Both the position numbers and the translations under genes were made by a program. Positions 49,685 to 61,794 of a DNA stretch of 64,000 nucleotides are shown here, piece by piece. The notes under the pieces are model-generated. The model made no database searches and was not told the origin of the DNA. It worked only from the letters and a program-made list of their open reading frames with translations. The stretch covers positions 35,804,036 to 35,868,035 of the forward strand of contig OX438748.1 in NCBI GenBank assembly GCA_949316235.1, given 5' to 3'. Source of the DNA: Oegoconia quadripuncta (Eukaryota > Arthropoda > Insecta > Lepidoptera > Autostichidae). Each line of letters begins with the position of its first letter. Position 1 is the first letter of the stretch.

Positions 49685-49830
49685 AGGATGTCCACTGTTT
49701 TCTACGTCACAGATTTCGAGAGCAACTGCTTAAAAGTAGCCTACATCCAGCGCCTTCCCCCCGACTTCATCAGTGGACGTCCTACGCTACGTTTGTCTGT
49801 ACGTGGTCTCCACTCCAGAACCTTATCGCT
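49685..49830 (-). mobile_element. RTE-type LINE 3' end fragment
   Basis: Minus strand GGAGACCACGTACAGACAAA, GTAGGACGTCCACTGATGAA and GTCGGGGGGAAGGCGCTGGA resemble the block at 30.57-30.65 kb (GGAGACCACGCACCGGCAAC, GTAGGACCTCCACTC). Confidence 0.55.
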
Positions 49831-49902
49831 TCAACTAATCCGCTGGACAATGTCAGTGACTTTACTCCCTCTGCGGATTTCTTCATTCCTGATCTGAGAT
49901 TA

Positions 49903-50030
49903 TGTAACTTCATCGGTATCGTCATCGATTACGTTGACCAATGAGAAACCGTCAAACTGCCGAGCGAGCGATGAGCCAACCAATCACACGTCAGAACGTA
50001 ACCGATGACGATAATGATGAAATTATGAAA
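49903..50030. repeat. Short palindromic element (MITE-like)
   Basis: TAACTTCATCGGTATCGTCA TCGATTACGTT at the left pairs with AACGTAACCGATGACGATAA TGATGAAATTA at the right. The arms are about 45 bp, with CCAATGAG and CCAACCAATCAC inside. TA-rich ends; class unknown. Confidence 0.6.
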
Positions 50031-50211
50031 TAGAGCCCCTGATTCGATCACGTAGTGAAATGATAAGCATCGCCCTCTTCATCATAGCTCGTGGCATGAC
50101 CTTGAGATCTATTAGAAATAAATCCAATCACCTATTAGTGAGTATGCCCAAGCCAGTATCGCTACGGAAAGAGAAATCACCTGTTGAAAAGAAACACACA
50201 GAATCTTTATA

Positions 50212-50622
50212 TTGGGTCTTTACCTATGAAATTGGAGTTTTTTTTCTTCGTTAATCATATGTACCAATTCCTGCGATTTTCAAAGCTATATCCAAATGTG
50301 TTTTTTATTTGGAAAATGGAATATTATTTCAAGGTTTCACATGAAAGTCTGGGCTAAATCACATATTAAAAAAAATTTGAACAGAGCTCTTTTCACGTGC
50401 TTCCCATAATCATTTCTAAGATTCGCTGAAACTTTTATAAAGCGGTTACTTTTAAAAATTAACGCCGCCTATACTTAACTTAATGTTATCCGATAATACA
50501 CACAAAGTTTAGCTAAGTTTGGATTTGTCGTTTCCAAAAAAAAAACAAAAATGTTTGTATGGAGAAAATAGTCTTAATGAAATTCTTCATACAAAACGCC
50601 AATTTCATAGGTAAGGACCTAA
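50212..50622 (+). mobile_element. MITE copy 3
   Basis: TTGGGTCTTTACCTATGAAA ... TTCATAGGTAAGGACCTAA with TA flanks, 411 bp, lacking about 10 bp (ATATTTTTTTA) present in copies 1 and 2. Confidence 0.92.
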
Positions 50623-51884
50623 TATTAAGTCAAATGTATTCCTTGTTACCGTTAAATATTTTCATTATTTTTAGATTACCTTTCATTTATTTCTTATGCG
50701 ACCATTTTCTTTTATTCCTCTCTTTGACGGTCGATTGGTTTTGTGGGTTGTGCGTGGCTGTCTTCGATTCCAACATTTGTTTTTTTTTTATTGATTATTA
50801 ACGATACAACCAGTCGTTCACAATCACATGATTTTGTTTTTAGACCTAAGATTCCAATATTAATAAGAAAAATGTATCCTTTTATTCATTATTTATTTAT
50901 TATTCATTCATTATTATTATTATTTATTATTAGTATTATTTATTCATAAACAAAGAAGCAAACCAGTAAATGTATTATTGAAATAGTTTTGGCAATTCAA
51001 ATAGTATAAAGAAAAAATAATTATTTTAGTAAGAACAAACTTGACACTGAGTATTAAATTTTAGAAATTTTTAAAGAGAAACGAAAAATGTCAATACCGG
51101 CACAATTCTCATTACATAGTTGGCAATCACGATTTTTGAAACAATTATTATTTTTGTTATGAATTTGAGTATGTCAGGTGACCACCAATCTAACACAACC
51201 CTCAATGCACTCTGGGCCAGCGTGTTGGATGGCCGTGGCCCAACAGTGGGAACTCTGGCTGTTGATACTCTTTAAACTTTGATTAGATTAATTCATATAA
51301 AAAGTAATAATGCTGCTAGTTATAAAAGGTTATTTAATATGACAGTGTCGGTGTAAGCGCGTCGCGATTGAATTTGTCCGCGCAATGATCGACGATACAT
51401 CCTCGTCTCGTGAGAAATACTTTAGCGTTTACGCTCTAGGGATGGGAACTGCCGATGAATTTTATCGATATAATTATAAGAAATTAATGGTTCCCTTTTG
51501 GTTTCATAATTCATTGCATCTAATTTATTAGTTCCGAAAGTACCGATCCAGTGATCGTGTAGGGCTAAGGTATTTCATATAACAATATGTTTATAAAATA
51601 ATAATAATAAAAAAATTCTTTGGGTGTGACTTGTGCTTGACTTTCAAGTTTAGCATATAGGTATGATTTGGCCAATGAGAAACATTGTCATAAGACAGCG
51701 TCACAGTAACCTACACATCATCGTCAGCTTTATACTGGTGGGGTACAGCCTTCTCCCACTGGGAAAGGGTGTGGGCCATAATTTACCATACGGACACATT
51801 GTGTACCAATACTTTGTGTTAGACTAGCGACCACTTGCCAGTTAGTGTTTATAAGCAGCCCCTGTAATCATAGGAGCCTTCAAA
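50623..51884. other. No gene recognised
   Basis: 50880-50945 is ATT-rich low complexity. 51670-51715 (GCCAATGAGAAACATTGTCA TAAGACAGCGTC) recurs at 52617-52665 as a short dispersed repeat. 51720-51790 may be a degenerate retroposon end. Confidence 0.4.
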
Positions 51885-51885
51885 T

Positions 51886-52205
51886 GATTTTTTTTTTTTT
51901 ATATGAGAGGGCGGCAAAGGAGCATGCGGGTCACCTGATGGAAAGCAATCACCGCCGCCCATGGGCACCCGCAACACCAAAAGGGTTACAGATGCGTTGC
52001 CGGCCTTTGAGGAAGGTGTCCACCCCAGAATAAGTAGGGCAGCCTGAGCGATGAGGGATTCTCCAGCACTAATAGTGCTGGTACCCTCCTGGGGTACTAA
52101 CTCTTTAAATACCGCTACCATTCTGGAGAGAGACTGGAAGGTGAATACAACCAACACCGACTATTTAACGTGCCCTCAGAAGCACGGCAACGGAAATTCC
52201 GCTTG
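51886..52205 (-). mobile_element. Retroposon with poly(A) end, minus strand
   Basis: A plus-strand T run, then ATATGAGAGGGCGGCAAAGG AGCATGCGGGTCACCTGATG, GCCGCCCATGGGCACCCGCA, ATGCGTTGCCGGCCTTTGAG. Copies begin identically at 36395 and 63307, i.e. variable 5' truncation and a common 3' end on the minus strand. Confidence 0.8.
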
Positions 52206-53884
52206 TGGTCAATCATCGAAGGAGTGATCGAACCAGACATAGCTTTACTTCGCTAATCGAAAACGAATACTGTGTCACGAGTGCTATGTCGATATAGCTA
52301 CAAGAAATTACATAATAGAATCGTTTTGACTACATACTTTATTTAAGTACGTATATTATTATATATATTAGAGTTATGCAAGGATAATAGTACTCACCTT
52401 AAACGTAAAATACTTGATGGTTCAAAAAATATACATAATCTTTATTTAATTTAGGACTTGAGCTAACGTTTATAATGTAATAGGTAATTTAGTTGGTTAA
52501 ATAAGTTTCAAAATCAATCATAAAATAAAAGTAACCTTACAGGTTATATATTAAATGTTGCCAGTCAATTTGTTTTCCATGTTTATAGAATGTCAAGTTA
52601 AACGCATTGGTAGAGTGTGACCAATGAGAACCTTTGTGACAAGACAGCGTCGCGGGGTAACGTACTAATAGTAACATAATAAATATTCTGTTCCAGTTTC
52701 AGCGGTCGCAGTTTTCTATTTTCTTTATCGATAGTCCCAGCACTAGCGGGCGGGGGCGAGTGCGCGAAATTGGAGGAAAACTTTCGTAAGGGGAAATGAA
52801 ATGGGATTGATAAAAATTGGAACCAAGCCGCCGGCACAGGGCCGCCCTCAGGCGCACGGAGCTGATAACAACTCTGCTTTTCTCGTACCCAAAGTATTGT
52901 CCGACTTCAAAGTATTGTCATTCATAATCTAGTTCCACTCTCAATCTGCGGAGTGCATCATCAGATCTTAACCAAATGATTTCGGACCATTCTAGCGATA
53001 AACCTTATCAATGAAAAATAATCATCAAGATCGGTTAATAGAACCGAATTAATTTATAAGAATTGTAATAAAAAAATAGAGTCTATAATTGGTATAACTT
53101 TGACTTATAGATTTATAATGATGCTGTTGATTCTGTATTATTGAAAATAGACTTGATGACGTAGGTGACTAACAAACATTAAAATAAACTCAAATTGAGA
53201 ACTTCTTTTTTGAAGTGGGTTAAAATAGTAGGATCATTCCAGGCCGTACTCTACCTGCATAATAAATTTCATTCAAATACATTCATTTTGAGTTAAGTGA
53301 CAAATAAGACAAACATCCAAATTCTCGAATTTTATTAGTTGTAAGTTGGACATCTGCCTCTATAGCTAAACTGGCTATACACAGAGCACGGAGTCCGTCC
53401 CTGCCTCCACTGAGGGCTCGAAATTCACTTAGCTTCGTTTGTCGAAGCTTTTCGCCTCTTGAAACTTTTCAATAGCCCGGAATCGAATTCTGCCCCCTTC
53501 CCTGCCCCCCTCTGCAGCACCACCCCCCCCGTACCGCCCCGACACCTGGCTGAGGCTGCGTGATGTGTGGCTGCAATATGTGTCAAAGGAGAGAGCGTAC
53601 ATGAGGCGTGGTTCTATGTATTCCGTTCTCGTGTTTAGTTTTATAAATGGTTCCAAAGAAAATACAATTTACAATAAAATGGAATAGCAATGCTTTGTAC
53701 AGGTTGAATTAGAATTCGTGTAATTCCCATGAACTGATGACGCCACTCTTGATTATGAACAACTTTCCTCAAGAAATTATAGTCAATTTCGATCAAAAAA
53801 TTACCGATAACCCTACAAAGTAAACCATTCTAAAAGTAACAAGCACCGTAAATATGCGTCAATCTCTATAAACCATAAGTTTGC
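52206..53884. other. No gene recognised
   Basis: Includes the short dispersed repeat at 52617-52665, an inverse partial of the 39.3 kb repeat (53260-53335) and a C-rich stretch at 53490-53545. The minus frames at 52837-52598 and 53656-53429 show no domain. Confidence 0.4.
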
Positions 53885-54105
53885 GGCGCTTGCAGTGGAG
53901 ACATTGGGCCTATGGTCTTCTGACACGAAACATTTTGTAAAGGATTTATCCGTTGGACTGGTCCACGCCTCTGGAGATGTGAGAGCTGGTGCCTACTTTG
54001 CTCAGCAGCTGAGCTTATGCATTCAGCGGGGCAATAGCGCTAGTGTACTTAGTATGCCTCACGGAAGCGAGTTGGACGGCGTATTTTTTCTGTATTTTTA
54101 ATTGT
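53885..54105 (+). mobile_element. LINE C-terminal fragment (ETLG...GAYFAQQ...IQRGNSASV)
   Basis: Open for 68 codons: METLGLWSSDTKHFVKDLSV, RAGAYFAQQLSLCIQRGNSA SVL. This is the conserved end of an insect LINE reverse transcriptase (from memory), so the open frame is not a host gene. Related to 38488-38705. Confidence 0.7.
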
Positions 54106-54304
54106 GTTTTATAAATTTGTTGTTTCATGTACATACTTAATTAAATATTTTAATCTTTTAGGTACATTTTTCTAAGTTACTCAAATTAATGTTTTTGTAT
54201 GCTGTCATTGTCTAATAAATTATATAATTCTAAAACCACCTTTAGTAAGGAAGTCCAACAATTTTCGGTTGAATTCGGCTGTGGTTCCGAGTGGAAAGTT
54301 GTTC

Positions 54305-54800
54305 AAAATCAAAAAATCAAAATCAAAAATATTTTATTCAATGTAGGATACAAAAATATCACTTATTGAAAGTCAACATGTTATTTTTTTTTTTAACTAC
54401 ATCGCTTCACAAGGTGTTATGGTTAGGGAGAAGAAGCGACAAGAAACTCCGCAACAACACATCTTTTCAACTAGTTTCCATCTTTACAATAATATTACAT
54501 TTTATATTACATATTACAAAACAATAGCAATTAACATAACGACCAGCTAACACCAGACCTCCTTATCGCCCAAATAATCATCTATCCTGTAATAACCCTT
54601 CTTACACAGAGTTTCTTTAATGTGGCGTTTAAATTTCTGCTCTGTTAAACTCAATACATGTTCTGGTATTTTATTGTAAAAGCGTATGCTGTGTCCCACA
54701 AAGGATGTGCTAACCTTGCTAAGTATAAATTGTGGAATTTCAATTTTATTTTTGTTTTCGTCATCAGAAGTGGAGTTACCAGTTTTAACAGGAATTACAT
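54305..54800 (-). mobile_element. LINE 3' UTR, uninterrupted copy of the 25.8-26.3 kb element
   Basis: Plus strand shows TTTTATTCAATGTAGGATAC, CTACATCGCTTCACAAGGTG, GACCAGCTAACACCAGACCT CC and, further, CGTTTAAATTTCTG and GCGTATGCTGTGTCCCACAA AGG (minus-strand LINE C-terminus). Much longer than the other copy. Confidence 0.75.
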
Positions 54801-54865
54801 GAATTAAATGTCACCCTGTAGGTATACTTTAATAACGATGCACACAGACACAAATATAGTAAAAA

Positions 54866-55040
54866 TTATTTCGGACGCTTACACCAATTATCTAGTCCCA
54901 AACTATTCATGCACTATGGAAACTACATAACGGATAAACATATATAAATATATCGTGTTAATCACACTAACATTTACCCCTAGCGGGATTCGAAGCCGCA
55001 ACCGTTGGTTTCACTGACAGGGTCACTAGCCGTTGTTGGT
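54866..55040 (-). mobile_element. SINE-A copy, degenerate
   Basis: Minus strand box B GCGGCTTCGAATCCCGCTAG GGG and body TAGTTTGGGACTAGATAATT GGTGTAAGCGTCCG. Confidence 0.75.
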
Positions 55041-55099
55041 TGTTCGTAATTAGGGATGGAGACACCAGGAAACAGGAATTGCACGAATTACATTTCACA

Positions 55100-55196
55100 T
55101 TTCCGGGTCAGTACGCTGCCACCTTCGACCTCATCTTCACTTAACATCAGGTGTGATTGAGGTCAAGTAACAACCCGTTGGGCATAAAAAAAACAA
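55100..55196 (+). mobile_element. SINE-B 3' tail
   Basis: TTCCGGGTCAGTACGCTGCC ACC to AACCCGTTGGGCATAAAAAA A. Confidence 0.8.
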
Positions 55197-57795
55197 AACT
55201 TTAGACTATATAAGTGAATTGCATTCGAGGGCCAAGTTCGATGGCGTGAAGGGCATTTCATTGTTGATCACGGCAAGGTTTTGAAAACAAATGGGTATTA
55301 TCTTATTTATATAGAGGCTTACGATGTAAGCGCGCGTCTTCAAAGGTTTCATATCATTGCCGTCGACTCCCTATAGGCAGGTAAGAGTGGCTTCTCTATC
55401 TCGTATAACCGGGTTCCAAACCGCCAAGGACATTTTCCGGAAAACTTTCTGGAATTTGGCAACATTGCCTGGCAATATTCAACACCATGACGAAATGAAA
55501 AATCTTGACTTTAGTAACTTTAATTTTGGTTTTCAATGAGTAGTAATGTTTTGAAAATTGAACGATACCGAGGCTGAAGCACATATCTAACAAATATTGT
55601 GCTTATATTTAAAGAAAACATCAAGGTTGCGTTAAAATTTTTTTAGTTATTAAGGTATCCAATACTACATAAACTTTCATATAGTAATATGCATTATAGG
55701 AAATAGATGTATCAGTTGCTACTAATTCTCTTACCAAATATCAATGCCACAGCAGCGTATTTTTAACTACAAAAGCATATTTTATTTCTTCTGAAGCAAA
55801 AAGCATTCTTAATTCATTACCATTTACACACTTACCACGAACACCTCCAAACAAAATCGCCTTCAAAGCCTCCGATTGAAGCAAATCCTTTTACAAAACC
55901 GAACAAAAACGCTAATCTTCTAATGAAGCCGACGGATTTTAGCTAAACTTTTTGTCGCATTATTATCGAGAAGTTGACCACTGTGCAGGAGCTACAAAGC
56001 GCAAACAAAATTCGGTTTTGTATTGGATTTCAAGCATCTCTGGTTACAGTTCCACAAACTTATTTGTGCCAGTTGGGGAGGCGCTGTACGCAAGCACACG
56101 GAATGACGTTTTCGTTAGTTCAAATTTTGGTCACCATGTCCAATAAGTTTGTTGCACTATACAATCGGTAAGTGTGATGCACAATGAGACGAGTGGCACA
56201 AAAAATTGTCCATAAAGTGACCATTACGGATTAATGGCCATGGAGAGGTTTATTGTGGGCTACTGTGTGATTATCAGTTTGTTTAGATACTTTTTCAAAA
56301 ATATAAAATTTTATAACACCTGTCGATATATATTTTGATAGTTGTTATAACGACAAACTGTAGGCAATGCTGAGCTAACTATGCAACATATAACTTCTTT
56401 ATAAATAGATTGTAAAATTTCTTGGACAATTCTAACACTAATCTAAATGAAACAAATCTCTAAACTAAAGTTTGGAAATTCGTCGAATTCAAATGCTGCT
56501 TTTCTCTTTATTTTATGACCTCAAGTTGTGTGATTTCCATTCTCACAAAGTCTCATCATCATCAACCATAGACATATAGAAATACATTTTGAATGAAAGC
56601 GTGAGTCCTTCAGTTGCAAGATTGCTCGAATAATGAACATAAACTAATAAACAGTGAAGTTGATTAGAAACATAAATAAGCCTATACTTATTGTTAAATT
56701 ATTTGTCAGCAAAACATTTAGTGCAAATTAATTTTAATCTAATGAATATGTAATAACCGGGTAAAAAGCATCAACATAAAAAGATGTGTTTCAAGAACTC
56801 GAGGAGATTTGCAAAACGTTTTTTGTTGGTATTACTGATTGTAACGCGGCAAACTCCGTCACATAATTACTAAGTACCATGCTTTTGTGACGATAGCGGA
56901 GAAAAAATAAATAAAAACAGTATCAGATCGTCGGCGATCCCAAGCGGATTGCATTGCACGTTGCACAAGATCTTTGGCCCACCGCCCATTGTGACGGCCC
57001 ACTGTGCTTAGCTTACTTTGTTGCCGGCAAAACTAGTAATATTATACTTTTTGAGAAAGGTGCTTATATTGAGCGAGTAGAAATATTCTGTTTTCTGTTG
57101 TAGAGCAAATGTAATTTTAAATAATGAAATTAAAAAAAAAGGATGAGTGAGAGTCTGTCTCGCGAGGGTTCCATTCAAACTTGTACTCGATCACTAGGAC
57201 TCGAATTAATCACCGTTCTTAAGACTGAGGTGACCTTAAGTTGCGCTCGAAAATTTGTTGCATATTAAAACAGTATCAAAAACAATAGTTTTGAGACTGA
57301 GATGCGATCTAAATGTCTTAATGTTTGTAATCGTAAAAAAAATATTTATACTTCATGTGATTTAACTACAAATTGACGACTTTCGTATACTTGTGCTGTG
57401 TCATTGATTCATAAAGTTCATAATTCTAGGTCAACGGGAAGTACCCTATATATTGGCGAGTGTCAAAATATACAGCATAAATGGTCATATCTTTTGATTA
57501 CGTTGACATAGAAGCATCATAATTTTACAGCTTCAAGAGACAGTGAATCTAAATATATGATATGAATTGCAACTTGATATATCCACGCATTGCTAAGGAA
57601 AAAGGTCTAGACAACAGATGGACAACGAAGTGGTCCTACGAGGATTCCTTTTTTTACCAGACATCCAAAAAGGAGTGTATGTATGTATGTACTCGTATGT
57701 AGTTTACTATGTTACGTCCTGTAGCCTAAACAGCTCGACATGGCGTCCGCAAAGTAGATGTAAAATACTAATTAGGTTCTTGGTTTTTGAATACT
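55197..57795. other. No gene recognised
   Basis: 2.6 kb of AT-rich sequence. Frames at 55357-55593 and 55952-56171 occur in two phases or both strands without domain, start context or splice sites. I see no repeat family here apart from a possible fragment at 57700-57760. Confidence 0.45.
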
Positions 57796-57799
57796 TAAA

Positions 57800-58065
57800 T
57801 AGTTGTTAGCAACTCTGGCCACTTTACCAAAAGGTTGCGGGTTCGAATCCCGTTAGGTGCATATGTTTGTGCGACGAATACGGACATATTTGTACCCGAG
57901 TTATGGATGTTTTCATTTATAATAAGTATTTATTTACAAAAAAAAATGTATTTATGTAGTATTAAATATGAACCATCTGGTATCGAAAACACAAGCCTGT
58001 AGTTGCTTACTGTGGAACTAGATGGCGCTGTGTAAATGTCTAAGGATATTTTATTTTATATTTTT
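57800..58065 (+). mobile_element. SINE-C copy
   Basis: TTACCAAAAGGTTGCGGGTT CGAATCCCG (box B region), ATATGTTTGTGCGACGAATA C, GGATGTTTTCATTTATAATA AGT, AAACACAAGCCTGTAGTTGC TTAC and TGGAACTAGATGGCGCTGTG. Confidence 0.75.
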
Positions 58066-58117
58066 ATTTACCAGACTGCCCTAAGGAAGGAGGGTAATGT
58101 TTTTATGTATGTATGTA

Positions 58118-58250
58118 GGCAGACCGAAAAGGAGATGGCAGGATGAGTTGGAGGTTCATAAACTGGTCGGAGGAGGCCCGGGGCAAAGAGGCCTGGAGAG
58201 AGAGGAGGGAGGCCTTTGCCCAGCAGTGGGACAGTATGGGCTCCAAATAA
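58118..58250 (+). mobile_element. RTE-type LINE C-terminal fragment
   Basis: GGCAGACCGAAAAGGAGATG GCAGGATGAG encodes GRPKRRWQDE, ending GAGGCCTTTGCCCAGCAGTG GGAC (EAFAQQW) in a shifted frame. Followed at 58265-58460 by the reversed GGCGCC...AAAATC dispersed repeat. Confidence 0.75.
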
Positions 58251-58460
58251 TAATAATGTATGTATGTAGATTTCTACGTTACATCTTGTAGCCTAAACGA
58301 CTTGACTGTTGTCAAAGTGCAAGATGTCGTTAGATTCGTTTTGATCCCTGGATGGTCATAGGATATATTTTATGGTAAAAAATCAGACACGGCGCCGGGA
58401 AAATATTAAATATGCTGTCGAGTTTTTGATTTTTAAACTCATGTTGCTATTTCCATTTGA

Positions 58461-59322
58461 GGTACGAACCCTAAAAAAGAATTCATAACGTAATACTGAC
58501 AACAATGTTGAATGTCTTAATAAGCTAAAACCTGTTTTGCTCTGTTAAACAATAATTGTGGATAAAACATTTAAAGAGGACCATCCGGTAACAAAGTAAG
58601 ATGCGGCAGACGTTCACACACTACGCGTCTTTATAACACACTTTTTGTGTCAAAATGTGTTCAATTTAAATGAGTTACCAACGTACATCACTCACAATAT
58701 CTCGTTTAAAACTAATTCCTTTTGTACTGCACCCTCCATACGAATATTTGCCCCAATTAAAAATAGAAAAAATCCATTTTATTTCTCTCCAGCACCATAT
58801 TTGGTGAACGCCTCAAACAAATGCCGTGCTCCACCAAAATACAATCCTAGCGGTACCGTTGAAATACGACAATGTAACATATGAATGCATAGTAGGAAAA
58901 GTTTTGAAGCTGCATTGATAAGTTTGCAGGAAAACCAATTGAGTTATTTTGTGTTTCATTATGTTGCAACGTTTATTTGTCGCTAACGAGTCAGCGGGGA
59001 GCCGAGGGAATGCGATGTACTAGACCATGTAGCAAGCGGTAATGCAACTTTATTTTAACATAACTAGTATTCTGGGTAGTTGTTCGCAGCGAGCTGCTCT
59101 GAAAAGTTTTCTGTCTTAGAGTTTTGCTGTCATTATAATATGTTTCATTAAACTTCTAGTAATATTTTCAAATAACTAAAAATAACTTGAAAATAAAACT
59201 TATTTGACTTGTTCTGACATTATAGGGTATATTTTTGCATCAACTTCTACAATCCCCTCTTAGAATCTAACTCTCTTAATGTTTTTATTATGGCTAATCG
59301 GATCCGCGTTTGACCACAATCT
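58461..59322. other. No gene recognised
   Basis: The frame 58645-58884 has no recognised domain; otherwise AT-rich unassigned sequence. Confidence 0.4.
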
Positions 59323-59325
59323 TAC

Positions 59326-59470
59326 CTAAAAAATGGAATGTGGCCGAAGGTCGCACGCGATCTCAGATAGGTGCCTATTCACCCTCCTCTTGAAGATCCC
59401 AAAGTTGTAGGATTCAGGAAAGACTGACACCAGTTGGGAGTTCCATGCTTTAATTCTTCGCATTATGAAT
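59326..59470 (-). mobile_element. Jockey-like LINE C-terminal fragment
   Basis: Minus strand reads RRIKAWNSQLVSVFPESYNF GIFKRRVNRHL, the typical end (WN.LP..vFP..yn...FK..v..hL) of a non-LTR reverse transcriptase. Confidence 0.7.
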
Positions 59471-59489
59471 AAATAATAATAAATAAATG

Positions 59490-59750
59490 CCCTTAGACAT
59501 ACACACAGCGCCACCTAGTTCCATAGTAAGCAACTATAGGCTTGTGTTGTGGATACCAGATGGTTGATATACAACATAAATACAATTTTTTTTGTAAATA
59601 AATACTTATTATAAATGAAAACATCCATAACTCGGATACACATGTCCGTATTCATCACACAAACATATGCCCCTAGCGGGATTCGAACCCGTAACCTTTT
59701 GGTATAGTGGTCAGAGTTGCTAACTACTACACCAAACAGGTCGTCAATGA
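59490..59750 (-). mobile_element. SINE-C copy
   Basis: Minus strand head ACGACCTGTTTGGTGTAGTA, box B GGGTTCGAATCCCGCTAGGG GC, and the 3' part with ACTATGGAACTAGGTGGCGC TG. Confidence 0.85.
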
Positions 59751-59761
59751 ATGAAGACTCG

Positions 59762-59918
59762 AACTCGATAAGATGTCGGTAGCTAGCCGGACGGACATTT
59801 TAAATGTCCTACCAACAACAAAACCGAGTACTGAACATGTACCCCGCTGGGGATCAAAACCGCGACCACCGATTCGTAAACCCTATGTTGTTTCAATCGA
59901 GACACGAAGGCGGTTATA
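59762..59918 (-). mobile_element. SINE-B 5' half
   Basis: Minus strand ACCGCCTTCGTGTCTCGATT to TTTGATCCCCAGCGGGGTAC and CGTCCGGCTAGCTACCGACA T. 59919-60195 is unassigned. Confidence 0.75.
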
Positions 59919-60195
59919 AATTAGCGGATTAGTTGAGTTACTAAGTATCTGTTATGCACTATGGCGTCACGTTAGAAGAGAGCGGATGCATGTGTAATAT
60001 GATTTGTTTTGTTGCATTGTGGTCGCCCTGCGACGGCGATTGGCGAAGTTTTCAATGGTTTTTCAGGTTCGAAACACCGGGGATAATGTAAGGTTACACC
60101 TATGGATATGTTGGTGTCTATGTTACTAGTGAATATTTGCTCTCTCTGTATTTTATTGCTGGTCTTTCATAACATCAGCTCGTGACCGTCTTACT

Positions 60196-60460
60196 TTTTT
60201 TTATGCACAACGAGTTCTGGTCGAGATGAGGTCGAAGGTGGAAGCATACTGACTCGGAAACCCCAACACATTTGGGGGACTGGCTATCTTGTCTCTGACA
60301 ACCGGAACACAACAATGCTATTAACATTAATGTACCATAAGAATTAATAAATATATTTGATTGATTTGATTGATTGATATTGCTGCTTGGCGGCGAATTT
60401 AGATAAGATGGTGGTAGCGGCGGGCATTTAAAACGCCCTACCACCAACCAAACCTAGTCT
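60196..60460 (-). mobile_element. SINE-B copy with a short insertion and lost head
   Basis: Minus strand GGTTGGTGGTAGGGCGTTTT, CACCATCTTATCTAAATTCG, then a ~50 bp TTGATTGATT-rich insertion at 60330-60382, then TTGTGTTCCGGTTGTCAGAG and the tail. Confidence 0.8.
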
Positions 60461-60586
60461 AATATAAATTTAGTCAAGATCTCATACTGGTTTCCTGAGA
60501 TGGAGAACGAAACATTACTGAAGTCGGATGTTTTGATAAATTTTGGCAGTTTAATTATATGGATGAAAAACATACACAATATGCTT

Positions 60587-60922
60587 TTTTTTTTTTTTTT
60601 TTTTATGCACGACGGGTTCGTACTTGACTGATGTTAAGTGAAGATGAGGTCGAAGGTGAAAGCGTACTGACCCGAAAACCCCAACACATTTGGGTGACTG
60701 GCTATCTTATCTCTGACAACCGGAACACAACAATGCTATTAACATTGCTGCTTGGCGACAGATTTAGATAAGCTGGTGGTAGCTAGCCAGGTGGACATTT
60801 AAAATGCCGTACTACCAACCAAACCGAGTAAGTACTTAAACATGTACCCCACTGGGGATCAAACCCGCGACCTTCGAATCGTAAACCCAATGTTGTTTAC
60901 ATTGAGCCACGGAGGCGGTTAA
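60587..60922 (-). mobile_element. SINE-B, near-full copy
   Basis: Minus strand CCGCCTCCGTGGCTCAATGT to poly(A), seen as a plus-strand run of about 18 T at 60587-60604. Confidence 0.88.
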
Positions 60923-61154
60923 TGCTGTCCGGTTTTTGCTGCCAAATTTTACATTAGTACTTATATTCAGTGGCGTGCCTAAGGCTTCAAGTAAGGCAAG
61001 CCAGAGATATGTTTGACGAATGATTTCCTATTACTGTTTAAATATAGATCGACAAAGTTTGAAGTTGATATGCAAATCAAATACTGTAAGGCATGCCGGA
61101 CTTCTGGGCTTGTAGGAAAGTAGCGCCATTGCTTATAATAATATTAGATCATTG

Positions 61155-61275
61155 GTTTTTCCTTCCGAGGGTTTGATGGAAGAAATCTCTTACAAATATA
61201 AGCTTGCCTTTTTTGTATTGCAATTTCTGTCCCATGTTTGTTCAATGTACCTATGTGTGAATATTTATATGCAAA
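61155..61275 (+). mobile_element. LINE 3' tail, diverged
   Basis: GAGGGTTTGATGGAAGAAAT CTCTTACAAATATAAGCTTG CC corresponds to the GGTTGGCTGGAAGAGATCTC tail family. 61276-61790 is unassigned apart from a short GGTTTGGTTGGTGGTCGGGC SINE-B-like word near 61605. Confidence 0.55.
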
Positions 61276-61794
61276 AGTACAATGATTAAAAGTATAAACC
61301 ATTTCATCCATCCTGCTTCAAATGCAATTCCTCACGTAAAACCAGGATAAATAACATAGTTAAATGGATCCATTAAACGCTATCGCTCCGATCGGTTTGT
61401 TTCACTCAATTTAACGCCAACGATGCCCCTCAGCCCCTCAGCATTAGCCATGCGCTTCAGTAATCGTTTCCCTTCGCCGACTAGACCCTCATGTAGAGGC
61501 CTGGAAGTGGAGTTTTACTTTTTTGCATACATTAAAAATACAATTAAATAAAGAGAAGAAATACAAAGGGTAAGTTACATAGGGTTTGCAAAACGGAGGT
61601 TGCGGGTCGTTTGGTTGGTGGTCGGGCATTTTGAAAAGTTCGGATAATCACCCATACAGGGTGAATTTGAATTCGTGTAATTCCTATTAACTGGTGACGC
61701 GACTTATGATTACGAATAACTTTCCCCAAGGTACCATAGTCGAATTCGATCAAAAAATTTTCGATTATCCATACAAAGTAAACAATACAATACA

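Noticed and set aside
53895..54101. Small host gene with GAYFAQQ motif
   Set aside because: The motif is the conserved C-terminus of a LINE reverse transcriptase, with a decayed relative at 38.5 kb.
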